Source of the DNA: Salinicoccus luteus DSM 17002
GTDB lineage: Bacteria; Bacillota; Bacilli; Staphylococcales; Salinicoccaceae
DNA length: 64,000 bases
Assembly: GCF_000712035.1 (NCBI RefSeq)
Contig: NZ_KL544008.1
Location: forward strand, 218,544-282,543
Reading direction: 5' to 3'
The notes under the pieces are model-generated. The model did no database searches. It was not told the DNA's origin and was given only the letters and a program-made list of their open reading frames with translations. Position 1 is the first letter of the stretch. Each line of letters begins with the position of its first letter. Both the position numbers and the translations under genes were made by a program. Below, piece after piece: positions 8,613-17,159 of this stretch.

Positions 8613-9791
8613 ATGGGGAAAATCAAAATGTCTTTATATATTGGGAAAGAGCATGACAATTTGTTTCTAGAGACCAATGAAAAAGTCAGGTTGATCTACC
8701 ATATCAATGGTTTTATGTCGGAGGATGAGTTTGTTGACAGTTTTGAGAGTGATGCCAAAGAGTTCAACACTTTAGAAAATGAAAAAACAACTTTGGACAG
8801 TATAATGCAAATAGATTTTGACTATATGTTGGAATTTCATATTTTCGTCTTTGGAATGAAGGAAGTGGAAGTTTACCAGTTCAAAAGCAATAAACTGAGA
8901 AACCTCCACAAGCTTCATGATAATGTTTATGAAATCCCATGTGAAAAATCATATTCCATAGATAACTGGAAGGTTGCGGCCATGTTGGCTGATCATTTTT
9001 ACAGTATTATTAATCATGAAGAAAATCTATTTCCCTTCCCGGAGAAAATGCTATATAACTTCTTATTCCAGGAGCAGGAGAAATTATATCGCAGCAATAT
9101 CTTTTCCCATTATGATTTTATAGATGAAGTCAATGAGTTCAGGGAAAAGCATGGAATCCAATTCGAACACTCTGAAGGTACGGAAATAATTCTTAGTTCC
9201 CTGTACGTTATGAGAAAATACTTGAATATAGAGTGGGTTGAAATATATCGATTATTGGAGAAGGGAAAACACATGACTAAACCGGATTTGAGAAATTTCA
9301 TTGCAAATATTGATGAAGAATTGATGAGCGTATGGGATAAGGTTGAATTTGGTTCCATCAAGGTTCAGGTACAGGATGAACTGGGAGAAAAGAAAGTGGA
9401 CACCACAGAATTGCTGAATAGTATTAAAAGTACATTTAATGCCGAGAACCGTGAAGATGTGAAGGGCGTATATCTAATATATTCAAATAATGAACTGTTC
9501 TATGTAGGAGAAAGTAAGAAAAGCGTATACAGCCGACTGAAGAGACATTTCAGTAAGGAAGAGAAAGTGAAAAATGGTGAGGGACCAAAACGGTATAATT
9601 TCTTTAAAGATCTTCTCGAGGGCGATTTAAGAGTAGATATACTTCGTATGAAAGAGGGGTTGGAATATCGTAGAATTTTGGAAGAAATCATCACTCTGAG
9701 TGAGCGTCCCAAATACAAACAGAGCATTGATATGGATTATGTGGCACCTGCAGGCTATGAAGAAGACTTGGAAAGCCATACAAATAAATGA
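8613..9791 (+). CDS. GIY-YIG domain protein with long N-terminal region
   Basis: The first ~270 of about 392 residues are an unrecognised mixed region. The C-terminal ~100 residues (from about residue 283) form a GIY-YIG nuclease-like domain: GVYLIY, then LFYVGES, the basic SRLKRHF helix that carries the catalytic Arg, and a Glu in EEIITLSERPKYKQ. I prefer the ATG at 8613, which has a GGAAGGGG upstream, over the GTG at 8580. The domain resembles that of the 185-aa protein at 10535, so the two are related. The target and role are unknown; GIY-YIG domains act in repair, restriction and homing. Confidence 0.75.
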   Translation: MGKIKMSLYIGKEHDNLFLETNEKVRLIYHINGFMSEDEFVDSFESDAKEFNTLENEKTTLDSIMQIDFDYMLEFHIFVFGMKEVEVYQFKSNKLRNLHKLHDNVYEIPCEKSYSIDNWKVAAMLADHFYSIINHEENLFPFPEKMLYNFLFQEQEKLYRSNIFSHYDFIDEVNEFREKHGIQFEHSEGTEIILSSLYVMRKYLNIEWVEIYRLLEKGKHMTKPDLRNFIANIDEELMSVWDKVEFGSIKVQVQDELGEKKVDTTELLNSIKSTFNAENREDVKGVYLIYSNNELFYVGESKKSVYSRLKRHFSKEEKVKNGEGPKRYNFFKDLLEGDLRVDILRMKEGLEYRRILEEIITLSERPKYKQSIDMDYVAPAGYEEDLESHTNK

Positions 9792-9794
9792 TAG

Positions 9795-9845
9795 AAAAGA
9801 GCTCATTCTTGGATTTCGTCCAAGAATGAGCTCTTTTCATGTCAG
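9795..9845 (+). terminator. Strong terminator after the GIY-YIG gene
   Basis: A 19-base-pair perfect stem (9795-9813 with 9819-9837) has a TTTCG loop and a CTTTT tail. Confidence 0.9.
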
Positions 9846-9851
9846 GTGACG

Positions 9852-10025
9852 ATGAGCGGGACCAACTATGATGCGAATACACTGCCCAGTGTGATGGATT
9901 CGGGCCTTATTTTCATTTCATGTCTGGATGGTGTCAGTCATAATCTCAAGGAACATGCTAAAGCAGAAAATATTGAAAAAGATGCAAATGTTTTATTGGG
10001 TACAGTGATAGAGCTGATGAAATAG
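9852..10025 (+). pseudogene. C-terminal remnant of an M20 Zn-hydrolase
   Basis: Fifty-seven codons encode MSGTNYDANTL, then GLIFISCLDGVSHN and a normal-looking end. This is the C-terminal part of M20 N-carbamoyl-amino-acid hydrolases/allantoate amidohydrolases. The intact gene at 49473-50723 has the matching SGAFHDASNM and GMIFVRCRDGISHNP. The fragment follows directly after the terminator at 9795, has no ribosome binding site, and lacks the metal-binding front half. It is a leftover of a gene lost when this region was rearranged. Confidence 0.75.
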
Positions 10026-10048
10026 GAATTCTAGATAATGGTTATTAA

Positions 10049-10082
10049 CGGATACACTTCATGCGAAGGGGTGTCTTTTTTT
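10049..10082 (+). terminator. Probable terminator after the M20 remnant
   Basis: A GATACACTTC/GAAGGGGTGTC hairpin, slightly imperfect, is followed by TTTTTTTGC. It fits the end of the lost M20 gene. Confidence 0.6.
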
Positions 10083-10211
10083 GCTTCAGGATGGTTGAAT
10101 TCATTGCTGAAGAAGGTCTCATATTATTGATATGACGTAATTTATTACTTTCTTGGGGTATATAATCAATGAGACAGATGTATTATAATGTAATACAGAG
10201 GGGCGATAGAT

Positions 10212-10442
10212 ATGAGTGATTCTGAGACAATAACAATCAGAGTATCTAAGGAAGATAAAGAAATTATCAGTCACTACGCCAAGGCGTACGCTCTCAGTAC
10301 ATCCGAATTTATAAAAAGGTTAACTATTGAAAAGATCGAAGACGAAATCGATATCCAGATTCATCAGAAAGCAATGGAAGCATATAATAAAGATGAGACG
10401 GTGTACAGCTTGGAGGAAAGTGAACGCATGCTTGGTCTATAG
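10212..10442 (+). CDS. RelB/DUF6290-type antitoxin, no toxin partner
   Basis: This 76-aa protein starts with a ribbon-helix-helix segment (TITIRVSKEDKEIISHYAK, then STSEFIKRL) and has an acidic tail ending in LEESERMLGL. That is the plan of DUF6290/RelB antitoxins, which bind operator DNA as dimers and block a RelE-type toxin with the C-terminus. The toxin gene normally overlaps or follows at once. Here the next 90 bases encode nothing recognisable and the following gene is a GIY-YIG protein, so the antitoxin appears to be an orphan. The start follows GAGGGGCGATAGAT. Confidence 0.75.
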   Translation: MSDSETITIRVSKEDKEIISHYAKAYALSTSEFIKRLTIEKIEDEIDIQIHQKAMEAYNKDETVYSLEESERMLGL

Positions 10443-10534
10443 ATCACATAAGAACACAGGCTTGGATACCATGGCAATCATTTTTAATGTGTGGAATCGG
10501 GATACTGGGGAATAGGTATCCTGAGGTGATTATT

Positions 10535-11092
10535 ATGGCGAGACAGCTCAGGAACATGAACAAGCAGCTGGATAGGGTAATGAAGAACTTTGGCAAGGAA
10601 TCGAAAAGAGTCTGGAAGAAGGGGATCGAGTCGGGTCAGATTTCCCCTTCAATCATCAAGACGAGTGATGGCCGACGGGCAGTCGACCACAAGGATCTCG
10701 ATGAAAAGATACAGAAGCAATTCAAATTGTCTGATGATGAGGCGCTTGTTGGTGTCTATCTGATCTACAAAGGTTCCGACCTCTTCTATGTCGGTCATAG
10801 CACGAATATCGCAAGGCGACTGAAGCGCCACTTCAGCAAACCGTTCGAGAAGAAGCCGTCGAAAGAGGAGAAGCGTCTGAAGCCGTTTAATGGTGTGCTT
10901 GAGAAGCGGAATATGAACATTGTCATCTACAGGATTACCGATGAGCAGAACTATATGTTCAGAAAACGCCTGGAGAAGATCATCACCTACAATTATGTTC
11001 CCGAATATCTTAAATGGGCGTATGGTTCTGGTAAGGACGAAGATGTAAGAAAACAGAAGGTACGTACGAGCCATAAGCGTACGACGGCATAA
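10535..11092 (+). CDS. Small GIY-YIG domain protein
   Basis: The 185-aa product has a basic N-terminal helix region (residues 1-60) and a GIY-YIG domain at about 75-165. GVYLIY, LFYVGHS, ARRLKRHF and the LEKIITYNYVPEY tail with its candidate catalytic Glu are present. It shares LFYVG and RLKRHFSK with the larger protein at 8613, so the two are paralogues about 0.8 kb apart. The ATG at 10535 has a CTGAGGTGA ribosome binding site; longer alternatives lack one. The C-terminus is very basic, which fits nucleic-acid binding. Function unknown. Confidence 0.75.
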   Translation: MARQLRNMNKQLDRVMKNFGKESKRVWKKGIESGQISPSIIKTSDGRRAVDHKDLDEKIQKQFKLSDDEALVGVYLIYKGSDLFYVGHSTNIARRLKRHFSKPFEKKPSKEEKRLKPFNGVLEKRNMNIVIYRITDEQNYMFRKRLEKIITYNYVPEYLKWAYGSGKDEDVRKQKVRTSHKRTTA

Positions 11093-11097
11093 TATCA

Positions 11098-11127
11098 GGA
11101 GGGCCATGCGGCTCTCCTTTTTTTATT
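11098..11127 (+). terminator. Terminator after the small GIY-YIG gene
   Basis: GGAGGGCC/GGCTCTCC with a 4-base loop is followed by TTTTTTTATT. Confidence 0.9.
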
Positions 11128-11259
11128 GGAAGTTTTAAAAAGGAATCTCTGTTTTTATGATGAAGGGGTTACATTTTGATAGTAGGGAATGTTAAACTGT
11201 ATCCGTCCATAATATGGAAATGTAACCAGATTAACACAACATCATGAAAGGACGGTTTT

Positions 11260-11832
11260 ATGACAAGTTTTACTAAGGTGGTTTTATGGGGCGTGGCGGC
11301 CGTCGCAGTAGCTGGGGTGATTGCTGCAGGTGTAATAGCATTCAACTTCTCAGATGTGAGAAACAGCATCAGCAATGCACTCGACCGATCTGTGGCGGAG
11401 GAAGCGGAAATGCCTGAAGAGGATGAGGAACTTGCGGCATTGGCGAATTCCGGTTCAAAAGAATCTGAAGAGGTGAAGGATACGTTCGAAGTCTCGGATG
11501 AAAAATCGAATGATGGTCTGCCGAGTGAACGACAGTTCGCAGACAGCATCCACCATATGACGCACCAGAAAGTCAAAGCCCAGCAGAAATGGGGTCATCT
11601 TGAAATCACCGATGAGCGTATCGAGCAGAAGTATGAAACCGCCAAAAAATCGGATTATGAATATCGTGAGTTTTATATGAAAGCGCTCGAGGACTGGATG
11701 GAAGGCGACTTCTCCAACGCTGTGCAGGTACATAATACCATATGGAATGAACAGGACGGTACCATCGGCAAGGCAAGAGGGCTGATGTCACCGGAAGAAG
11801 AAATGGAATATAAGATTAGACATTTTGATTGA
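11260..11832 (+). CDS. DUF6241-like membrane-anchored protein
   Basis: The 190-aa protein has one N-terminal transmembrane helix (~7-30), an acidic linker rich in Glu and Ser (~45-85) and a soluble C-terminal domain with the motif HHMTHQKVKAQQKWG followed by ITDERIEQ. This motif resembles the DUF6241 family of Bacillales, which has no known function. Topology suggests the C-terminal domain lies outside the cell. ATG start after GAAAGGACGGTTTT. It is a single-gene unit with its own terminator. Confidence 0.65.
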   Translation: MTSFTKVVLWGVAAVAVAGVIAAGVIAFNFSDVRNSISNALDRSVAEEAEMPEEDEELAALANSGSKESEEVKDTFEVSDEKSNDGLPSERQFADSIHHMTHQKVKAQQKWGHLEITDERIEQKYETAKKSDYEYREFYMKALEDWMEGDFSNAVQVHNTIWNEQDGTIGKARGLMSPEEEMEYKIRHFD

Positions 11833-11858
11833 GCAGGTCATGGACCTGCTTTTTTTAT
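11832..11858 (+). terminator. Terminator overlapping the DUF6241-like stop
   Basis: AGCAGGTC/GACCTGCT with an ATG loop and a TTTTTTTATTT tail; the first stem base is the last base of the stop codon. Confidence 0.9.
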
Positions 11859-11959
11859 TTAAGATATCCAAAAATTTATTGATTACTTTTTGATATCAAA
11901 TTGTATAACCAATATTTTACTGTTATAATTTTCTTATAATGTATACTAGGAGGAATTGA

Positions 11960-12766
11960 ATGAAATGTCCCCGTTGTAATGGCCCAATATTTGAAAATGA
12001 TAAGTTCTGTGGTGAATGTGGGAATGATTTACGTGACGTAACAGCTCAATCGGATGGGAAAGTGCCGGAATCCGACTACCAGGAAAGTGCTGAATTCGGC
12101 AGAGCAGAACATTCCCAATATGGAACTTCTACAACTGAAGCCACAACAGTTAACCAGCCTACATATCTAAACGAAGCCTTCGAGTTTATAAAATCAGCAA
12201 TTGTCTCTCCTGAAAACACTGTAAAAGAAAAGCACATCGCTTCCCCATGGATCTCAACGCTGGTGCCTACAGCCCTCCTGTTTCTTCTTAGTGTTTTGAC
12301 ACTCATTGTATTAAGATCAGCTACCGCTCCTTCAGCCTACTTGGAAGTGGAGATATCCGTCATGTTCCAAGTTTTCTTCTATAGTATTTTGACATTCTCC
12401 TTGTTTTATCTTGTTCTGCTTTTAATGAATAAATGGATTGTAAAAAATCCTGTCCCTTGGGACAAAGTACTTAATGATTATGCATTACTATCAGTCATCG
12501 TCATCGGCTCATATATAATGGCTGTTCTTCTACTATGGATCAAACTATATGAGATATCTCTTGTAGTCTCATTGATAGGGAGCATCATCTTTTATATTGC
12601 CCCAATCTATATTTTCCTCAAATACGCGGAGTACAACAACTCGAAGCTCGACACATTCTATAGTCTTTTCATTTACATTATTTTAACAGCAGTCGCATAC
12701 TATATCGTCATACGAATGGTGATTGCAGAAATAGAAAATACGGTTGCTCCGTATTGGTTCTATTAG
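11960..12766 (+). CDS. Zinc-ribbon multi-pass membrane protein (second pair)
   Basis: The 268-aa product has an N-terminal zinc ribbon (CPRC and CGEC, residues 3-20), a polar linker to ~90, and about five membrane segments in the remainder. It has the same layout and length as the protein at 2654 and, like it, is followed closely by a TcaA-like gene (15 bases downstream). ATG start after TAGGAGGAATTGA. The two zinc-ribbon proteins are probably diverged paralogues. A role as a membrane partner of the TcaA-like protein is inference. Confidence 0.75.
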   Translation: MKCPRCNGPIFENDKFCGECGNDLRDVTAQSDGKVPESDYQESAEFGRAEHSQYGTSTTEATTVNQPTYLNEAFEFIKSAIVSPENTVKEKHIASPWISTLVPTALLFLLSVLTLIVLRSATAPSAYLEVEISVMFQVFFYSILTFSLFYLVLLLMNKWIVKNPVPWDKVLNDYALLSVIVIGSYIMAVLLLWIKLYEISLVVSLIGSIIFYIAPIYIFLKYAEYNNSKLDTFYSLFIYIILTAVAYYIVIRMVIAEIENTVAPYWFY

Positions 12767-12781
12767 AATAGGAGGGATTCA

Positions 12782-14308
12782 ATGTATTGTAAAAATTGCG
12801 GGAACGAAATAAGACCCGATCAAAAAGTATGTACTGAATGTGGAGAAAAACTCCTGACGGATGAACAGAACGGAAATGAAAAATTGGCTTCGGAGCCTTC
12901 TAACCACACTGAAAGGTCGGATGGTTCCATTAATACTGATTACCAGAGGGGGAACGGTATGAAACGTGAACCAATGACCCCAAAAAAGAAGAGGCGACTG
13001 GCGATAATATTGGGATCTGTTGCAGCACTCCTGCTGGTCCTTTTTGTCACTTATCAAGTGCTATCCAACATGTACTCGCACGAACATGTCCTGAATGAAT
13101 ACACAGATGCTGTAACAAGTGGAGATGCTGAAGGATTGCAGGGGGCTGTGTCCACTGATATATCCATAGAAGAGGCAGAGTCGTATATAAGGTACATAGA
13201 CGCCAGTATGGGCTTTTCACAGTTGCAGCAATCTGTAAACCAAGTGTCTAGTGATCTGGATAATGGTTTCGGACCAAGCGGCGTCTATGATGAAGACTTC
13301 ACTTTACTGGATATGACGCAAGACGGTAAGAAATTTGGCCTATTCGAGGAATATAGTCTCACTATACCCAAGCATAACGTGCTTTTGGAATTGCCGGAAG
13401 ATGTAGAAGCACTGCAATATGAATTTAATGGCGAGACAACAGAAGTGGATACCGGGAACACCAAGTTGAATGAACTTATTCCAGGCAAGTATGCATTAAG
13501 TGCAACAAGTACAATCAATGAGGAAACTTTTGATTCAACGATCAATGTGGACTTCAGCAACTATTATGGATATGAAACCGTTTTTGCCGAGTTGGATTTG
13601 GGGTTATATTATGTGTCTTTGGATGTTCCGATACTTTATTCATTTTATGACATAGATAGTGAAGATATCACAGTCAAATTGAATGGGGAATCTCAAACTG
13701 GTGTTGACGTGAGTGACTCGGAAAATGATGAGTTGGGGCCGTTCAAATATGGGGAAGAATATGAAATTGGTGCAACACTCGAGTATGAAGGAAAGGCATT
13801 TGATGCTTCGACTGAAAAGTTGAACATCTCCAATTCAGAAACTTTGGATTCCGAAAATCATCATATGGTTTCATTGGATTTTGATGAAGAAGCACTTTCG
13901 GAACATAGTGATGATGTTTACGAACAGGAGTTCATTGAACAGGAAAGAGAAAGCTTCGAAGAAAATATTGAATATGAAGTTGAAAATTTTATTGCTTCAT
14001 ATTTCTCTGATTTGGAGCGGGCCTATGATAACCGGGATATTGTATATATTGAAGATTACATCATTGAAGGGACTGAAACATATAATGCTCTGAACAGTAA
14101 TTTTGAAAACGACCTGTTTCCTAATCTCACAATTTGGGGATTGGAAGTAGTGAAATTTGAAAGAGATGGAGAAAACATTTATATAGAAGTGTATTCAGAT
14201 CGGCTCCACGATGATCTTGATGAAACCGTAGAAGAGAAAACTGCATACAATATTCTATATGACGAAGAAAACCTTACTTTCAAAATAGAAAGCTTTTTGA
14301 GCTTGTAG
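12782..14308 (+). CDS. TcaA-like zinc-ribbon membrane protein
   Basis: The 508-aa product has a zinc ribbon (CKNCG, CTECG), one transmembrane helix (~73-94) and an extracytoplasmic part with at least three domains. Residues ~95-390 match the paralogue at 3493 (for example SYIRYIDASMG against AYIKYIDSSIG). The last ~110 residues are an NTF2-like domain of the type ending TcaA proteins (YFSDLERAYDNRD, then AYNILYDEENLTFKIESF). TcaA family members sit in the membrane and affect peptidoglycan assembly and glycopeptide response. Start ATG after AGGAGGGATTCA. Confidence 0.75.
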   Translation: MYCKNCGNEIRPDQKVCTECGEKLLTDEQNGNEKLASEPSNHTERSDGSINTDYQRGNGMKREPMTPKKKRRLAIILGSVAALLLVLFVTYQVLSNMYSHEHVLNEYTDAVTSGDAEGLQGAVSTDISIEEAESYIRYIDASMGFSQLQQSVNQVSSDLDNGFGPSGVYDEDFTLLDMTQDGKKFGLFEEYSLTIPKHNVLLELPEDVEALQYEFNGETTEVDTGNTKLNELIPGKYALSATSTINEETFDSTINVDFSNYYGYETVFAELDLGLYYVSLDVPILYSFYDIDSEDITVKLNGESQTGVDVSDSENDELGPFKYGEEYEIGATLEYEGKAFDASTEKLNISNSETLDSENHHMVSLDFDEEALSEHSDDVYEQEFIEQERESFEENIEYEVENFIASYFSDLERAYDNRDIVYIEDYIIEGTETYNALNSNFENDLFPNLTIWGLEVVKFERDGENIYIEVYSDRLHDDLDETVEEKTAYNILYDEENLTFKIESFLSL

Positions 14309-14313
14309 AAAAG

Positions 14314-14342
14314 GACGCCAAATATTGGCGTCTACTTTTTTA
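14314..14342 (+). terminator. Terminator after the second TcaA-like gene
   Basis: GACGCCAA/TTGGCGTC with a 3-base loop is followed by TACTTTTTTATT. Confidence 0.9.
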
Positions 14343-14386
14343 TTAGTCTTTTAAATTTTCCTATAATGTAAAAAGGGGAGATACAT

Positions 14387-14941
14387 ATGCAGCATCTTGG
14401 TACACAAACATTGGAGACGGAGCGCCTCGTGCTCCGAAAGCTCACCCTGGAAGACACAGAGGCGATGTATCACAACTGGGCATCAGACCCGGAGGTGACG
14501 GAATACCTGACTTGGCCGCCGCATGGATCAGTGGAAGTGACCCGTCAATTGGTCGATCACTGGGTGAATGAGTATAATAAGAATGATTTCTATCAATGGG
14601 CCATCGTTCCAAAGAATTTGAATGCACCGGTCGGCACGATCAGCGTGGTGGATGCGGATGATTCCATCGGCATGGTCCATATCGGCTACTGCGTCGGCAA
14701 GGCGTGGTGGGGGAGAGGATACACGACAGAAGCATTCGGGCGGCTGATCCGCTTCTTCTTCGAAGACGTCGGATTAAACCGCATCGAATCGAAGCATGAC
14801 CCGAGAAACCCCGGTTCCGGCAGGGTGATGGAGAAGTGCGGACTGCTGTATGAAGGGACGACCCGGCAGTCGGACCGCAACAACCAAGGACTTTGTGACA
14901 GTGCACTCTATGGTATCGTCAGGCGCGACTACAGAGAATAG
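14387..14941 (+). CDS. GNAT N-acetyltransferase (RimJ/RimL-like)
   Basis: The 184-aa protein fits the GNAT acetyltransferase fold of the RimJ/RimL type. ETERLVLRKLTLEDTEAMY opens it, and the acetyl-CoA-binding region GKAWWGRGYTTEAFGRLIRF lies near residue 105. The C-terminal part, with NRIESKHDPRNPGSGRVMEKCG, is typical. It transfers acetyl from acetyl-CoA to an amino group; substrates in this subfamily range from ribosomal proteins to small amines and cannot be read from the sequence. Start ATG after AAAAGGGGAGATACAT. Confidence 0.88.
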   Translation: MQHLGTQTLETERLVLRKLTLEDTEAMYHNWASDPEVTEYLTWPPHGSVEVTRQLVDHWVNEYNKNDFYQWAIVPKNLNAPVGTISVVDADDSIGMVHIGYCVGKAWWGRGYTTEAFGRLIRFFFEDVGLNRIESKHDPRNPGSGRVMEKCGLLYEGTTRQSDRNNQGLCDSALYGIVRRDYRE

Positions 14942-14948
14942 AACAACG

Positions 14949-14984
14949 AAGAAGCGGACACCTCACTAAGGTGTCCGCTTCTTT
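14949..14984. terminator. Bidirectional terminator between convergent genes
   Basis: A 14-base-pair stem AGAAGCGGACACCT/AGGTGTCCGCTTCT with a 5-base loop lies between the GNAT gene and the minus-strand gene ending at 14993. Confidence 0.85.
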
Positions 14985-14992
14985 CATGCATA

Positions 14993-16564
14993 TCAACCGC
15001 TCTTCAGCCTTTCATACGCGGCTTTTGCCTTCTCATATTCCCGATCCGGCAGGGCCTTCGGGTAGTGTTCCCTCATCTTCTCCATATATTTCAGCAAGTT
15101 CTCGGCATCCCCCAGCCGCCTGTAGATTTTGATGAAGTGCATATAGAGTTCCGAATGCTGATCGGTCAGCTTTTCAGCCGCCTTGACCTCTTCCAGTGCC
15201 TCTTCGAGTTCGCCGAAGCCGTAGAGGAACTTCGCCAGATACAATCTCAGCCTGAACTGGTTGTCCGGTATGAGTTCGCCGATGTATTTTTCGACCTGTT
15301 CCATGTCACCCCTCCGGTATGTGTGACGGACGAGGATGCACATGCTGGAAAAATTTTTGTGTCTCGTCCGTTCCAGGTAGTGGACGAAATAGCGTGGCAG
15401 TGTGGTCTTCTCGGTCGATTCGACCAGTTCCGTGACCAGGGGGCGGAAGATCCTCTCCCGCACCTTGCTTGAGAAATGGAAATAGACGAAGTTGTCGACC
15501 GCCCGGTTGATCCGCGTGTCGAGGAAAAGGGCGGGGTACTGGAAGACCATATAGGCCTTCTTGTCCTCCCTGAACATCTGGATTAGCCGTTCGTTGTAGA
15601 GGTCGAGTGTGCCATAGAGTATCATCTTCCGCATCGAACGGATATGGCTGTCGGTCAACTTGGCATCCGGCAGCAGCTGATGGATGGCCCGGATGACGGC
15701 CTGGCTGCGATGTCCGCTGTGGTAGTATTCGAACAGCAGATCAAGCTGTGAGGATGGTGTACCGAGCAGTGATGGATTGAACTTGAGTGTGTAGAGGGCT
15801 TCAATTATGATGTATTGGAGTAGATCCGCCTTGTCGTTCATATGTGCGACGGAAGTTCTGTTGAGCGTCCAGTGATACTCCGGCTGGTCATGGAACCGGT
15901 TGATGAGGTGGACATGTGCCGCATCCTGGATGGTGGGCTCGAGGGATTCTATTGTAGCCATCAATGAAGGGAAGTCCTCCGGCTGCGGGTCGGATTCCAT
16001 GCCAAGATGCGTGTTCCGGAATGATTCCCAATCGTATCTGATGACCGGATGGCTGCTTTCCGTCTCGAACAGCGTCCGCAGCCGCGCCCTGTCAGGTTCC
16101 GTCCTGCTGATCATCTGTGCCGCCCGCTCTATGTCATGATTCCGTATCATGTGCCGGATCAGTGCCTCTTTCCTTTCAATCTTCAGGTGAGCGAGTACAT
16201 CCACACCTTCTTCCGAGAGTTCGATCAGTTCATCCTTCTTCCGCATGTCACAGAGGAGACCCACTTTGAGCGGGAGGAGCGCCTCGTCCGGAATCCACTC
16301 GATCATTTCCCATGCGGCCTGATAGTTTTTCTCATGCCGGTATACGAGGCTTCTGAGATAGCTTCTGTACTCCTCATCGAGCTCCAACAGATCCAAGCGG
16401 CTGTGCAGGTATGCATGCTGGGAGAACCTCAGATATGTTCTGATGACCGGTTCATCCGCACCCAGTTGATGGGTCAGCCCCTTCCTGAAAAGCTCACGGG
16501 CCCGCTCATGCATCCCGGCCCGGAGTGCCGCATGGGAAGCGGCAGCGTATGGATATTTCATCAT
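14993..16564 (-). CDS. TPR-like helical-repeat protein, unknown function
   Basis: The 523-aa protein is almost all helical. Repeating pairs of helices such as YAAASHAALRAGMHERARELFRKG at the start and GFGELEEALEEVKAAEKL, YRRLGDAENLLKYMEKM near the end look like TPR or TPR-like units. There is no signal peptide and no enzyme motif. I chose the ATG at 16564 because GAGGTGAAA precedes it; the upstream in-frame ATG at 16609 has no ribosome binding site. It is a single gene convergent with the GNAT gene. Confidence 0.65.
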   Translation of the reverse strand: MMKYPYAAASHAALRAGMHERARELFRKGLTHQLGADEPVIRTYLRFSQHAYLHSRLDLLELDEEYRSYLRSLVYRHEKNYQAAWEMIEWIPDEALLPLKVGLLCDMRKKDELIELSEEGVDVLAHLKIERKEALIRHMIRNHDIERAAQMISRTEPDRARLRTLFETESSHPVIRYDWESFRNTHLGMESDPQPEDFPSLMATIESLEPTIQDAAHVHLINRFHDQPEYHWTLNRTSVAHMNDKADLLQYIIIEALYTLKFNPSLLGTPSSQLDLLFEYYHSGHRSQAVIRAIHQLLPDAKLTDSHIRSMRKMILYGTLDLYNERLIQMFREDKKAYMVFQYPALFLDTRINRAVDNFVYFHFSSKVRERIFRPLVTELVESTEKTTLPRYFVHYLERTRHKNFSSMCILVRHTYRRGDMEQVEKYIGELIPDNQFRLRLYLAKFLYGFGELEEALEEVKAAEKLTDQHSELYMHFIKIYRRLGDAENLLKYMEKMREHYPKALPDREYEKAKAAYERLKSG

Positions 16565-16738
16565 TTTCACCTCACAATCCTGTGGAGATAAATTATATAC
16601 ATTTCGCATTCATATAATTTTACCCTATATACGGGAAATTACTTATTGAATGGAAAAAGAGTTGAAATCTACACTGGAGTACATGGGGTGTGTCTGATAA
16701 AGTACACTATAATACTATATGAAAACAGGTGATTCATT

Positions 16739-16939
16739 TTGGCAGGATTTTTCATCACCATCTCCTTCATGATGTTTGGCATCGGGGCAATCGCCTTTGC
16801 TTTTGCGTCGATAACGGCCATTTTGGGGAAGCTTGGTGTGGTTGAATACAGTTCAAGGGGCTACTGGATCAATACCGCTGTACTGATTGCGGCTGGCCTC
16901 GTCAGCTATCTCATCTCGGTAGTGATAAATTTATTATAG
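16739..16939 (+). CDS. Small two-helix membrane protein, TTG start
   Basis: The 66-aa product has two hydrophobic helices (~3-30 and ~43-65) with a short polar turn, and no known motif. It starts at a TTG 8 bases after AGGTGA. A TATAAT box at 16708 and a strong terminator after the stop support it as a real monocistronic gene. Confidence 0.6.
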   Translation: MAGFFITISFMMFGIGAIAFAFASITAILGKLGVVEYSSRGYWINTAVLIAAGLVSYLISVVINLL

Positions 16940-16945
16940 AAACAG

Positions 16946-16972
16946 GCACAATCCGTTTGGATTGTGCTTTTT
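16946..16972 (+). terminator. Terminator after the small membrane gene
   Basis: GCACAATCC/GGATTGTGC with a GTTT loop and a TTTTT tail. Confidence 0.9.
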
Positions 16973-17125
16973 GAGTGAGCTGAACAAAACGCTTGAGCGT
17001 GGAGAAGCGGGCCACTATAATGAACTTGAAGGCACATATAACACCTACATAAGCACCGCATCCGACCACCATGATTCCGATTTGATACATCCGCATTTTC
17101 ATGGCGGTATTTTTAATGTTCATTA

Positions 17126-17139
17126 TGTAAGCGCTTTCA
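17126..17139 (+). promoter_or_regulatory. CcpA cre site upstream of aldehyde dehydrogenase
   Basis: TGTAAGCGCTTTCA matches the cre consensus TGWAANCGNTNWCA at every position and lies 20 bases before the start codon. Catabolite repression of the dehydrogenase by CcpA is the expected result. Confidence 0.8.
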
Positions 17140-17159
17140 AACTGTAGGGAGGGTGAAAA

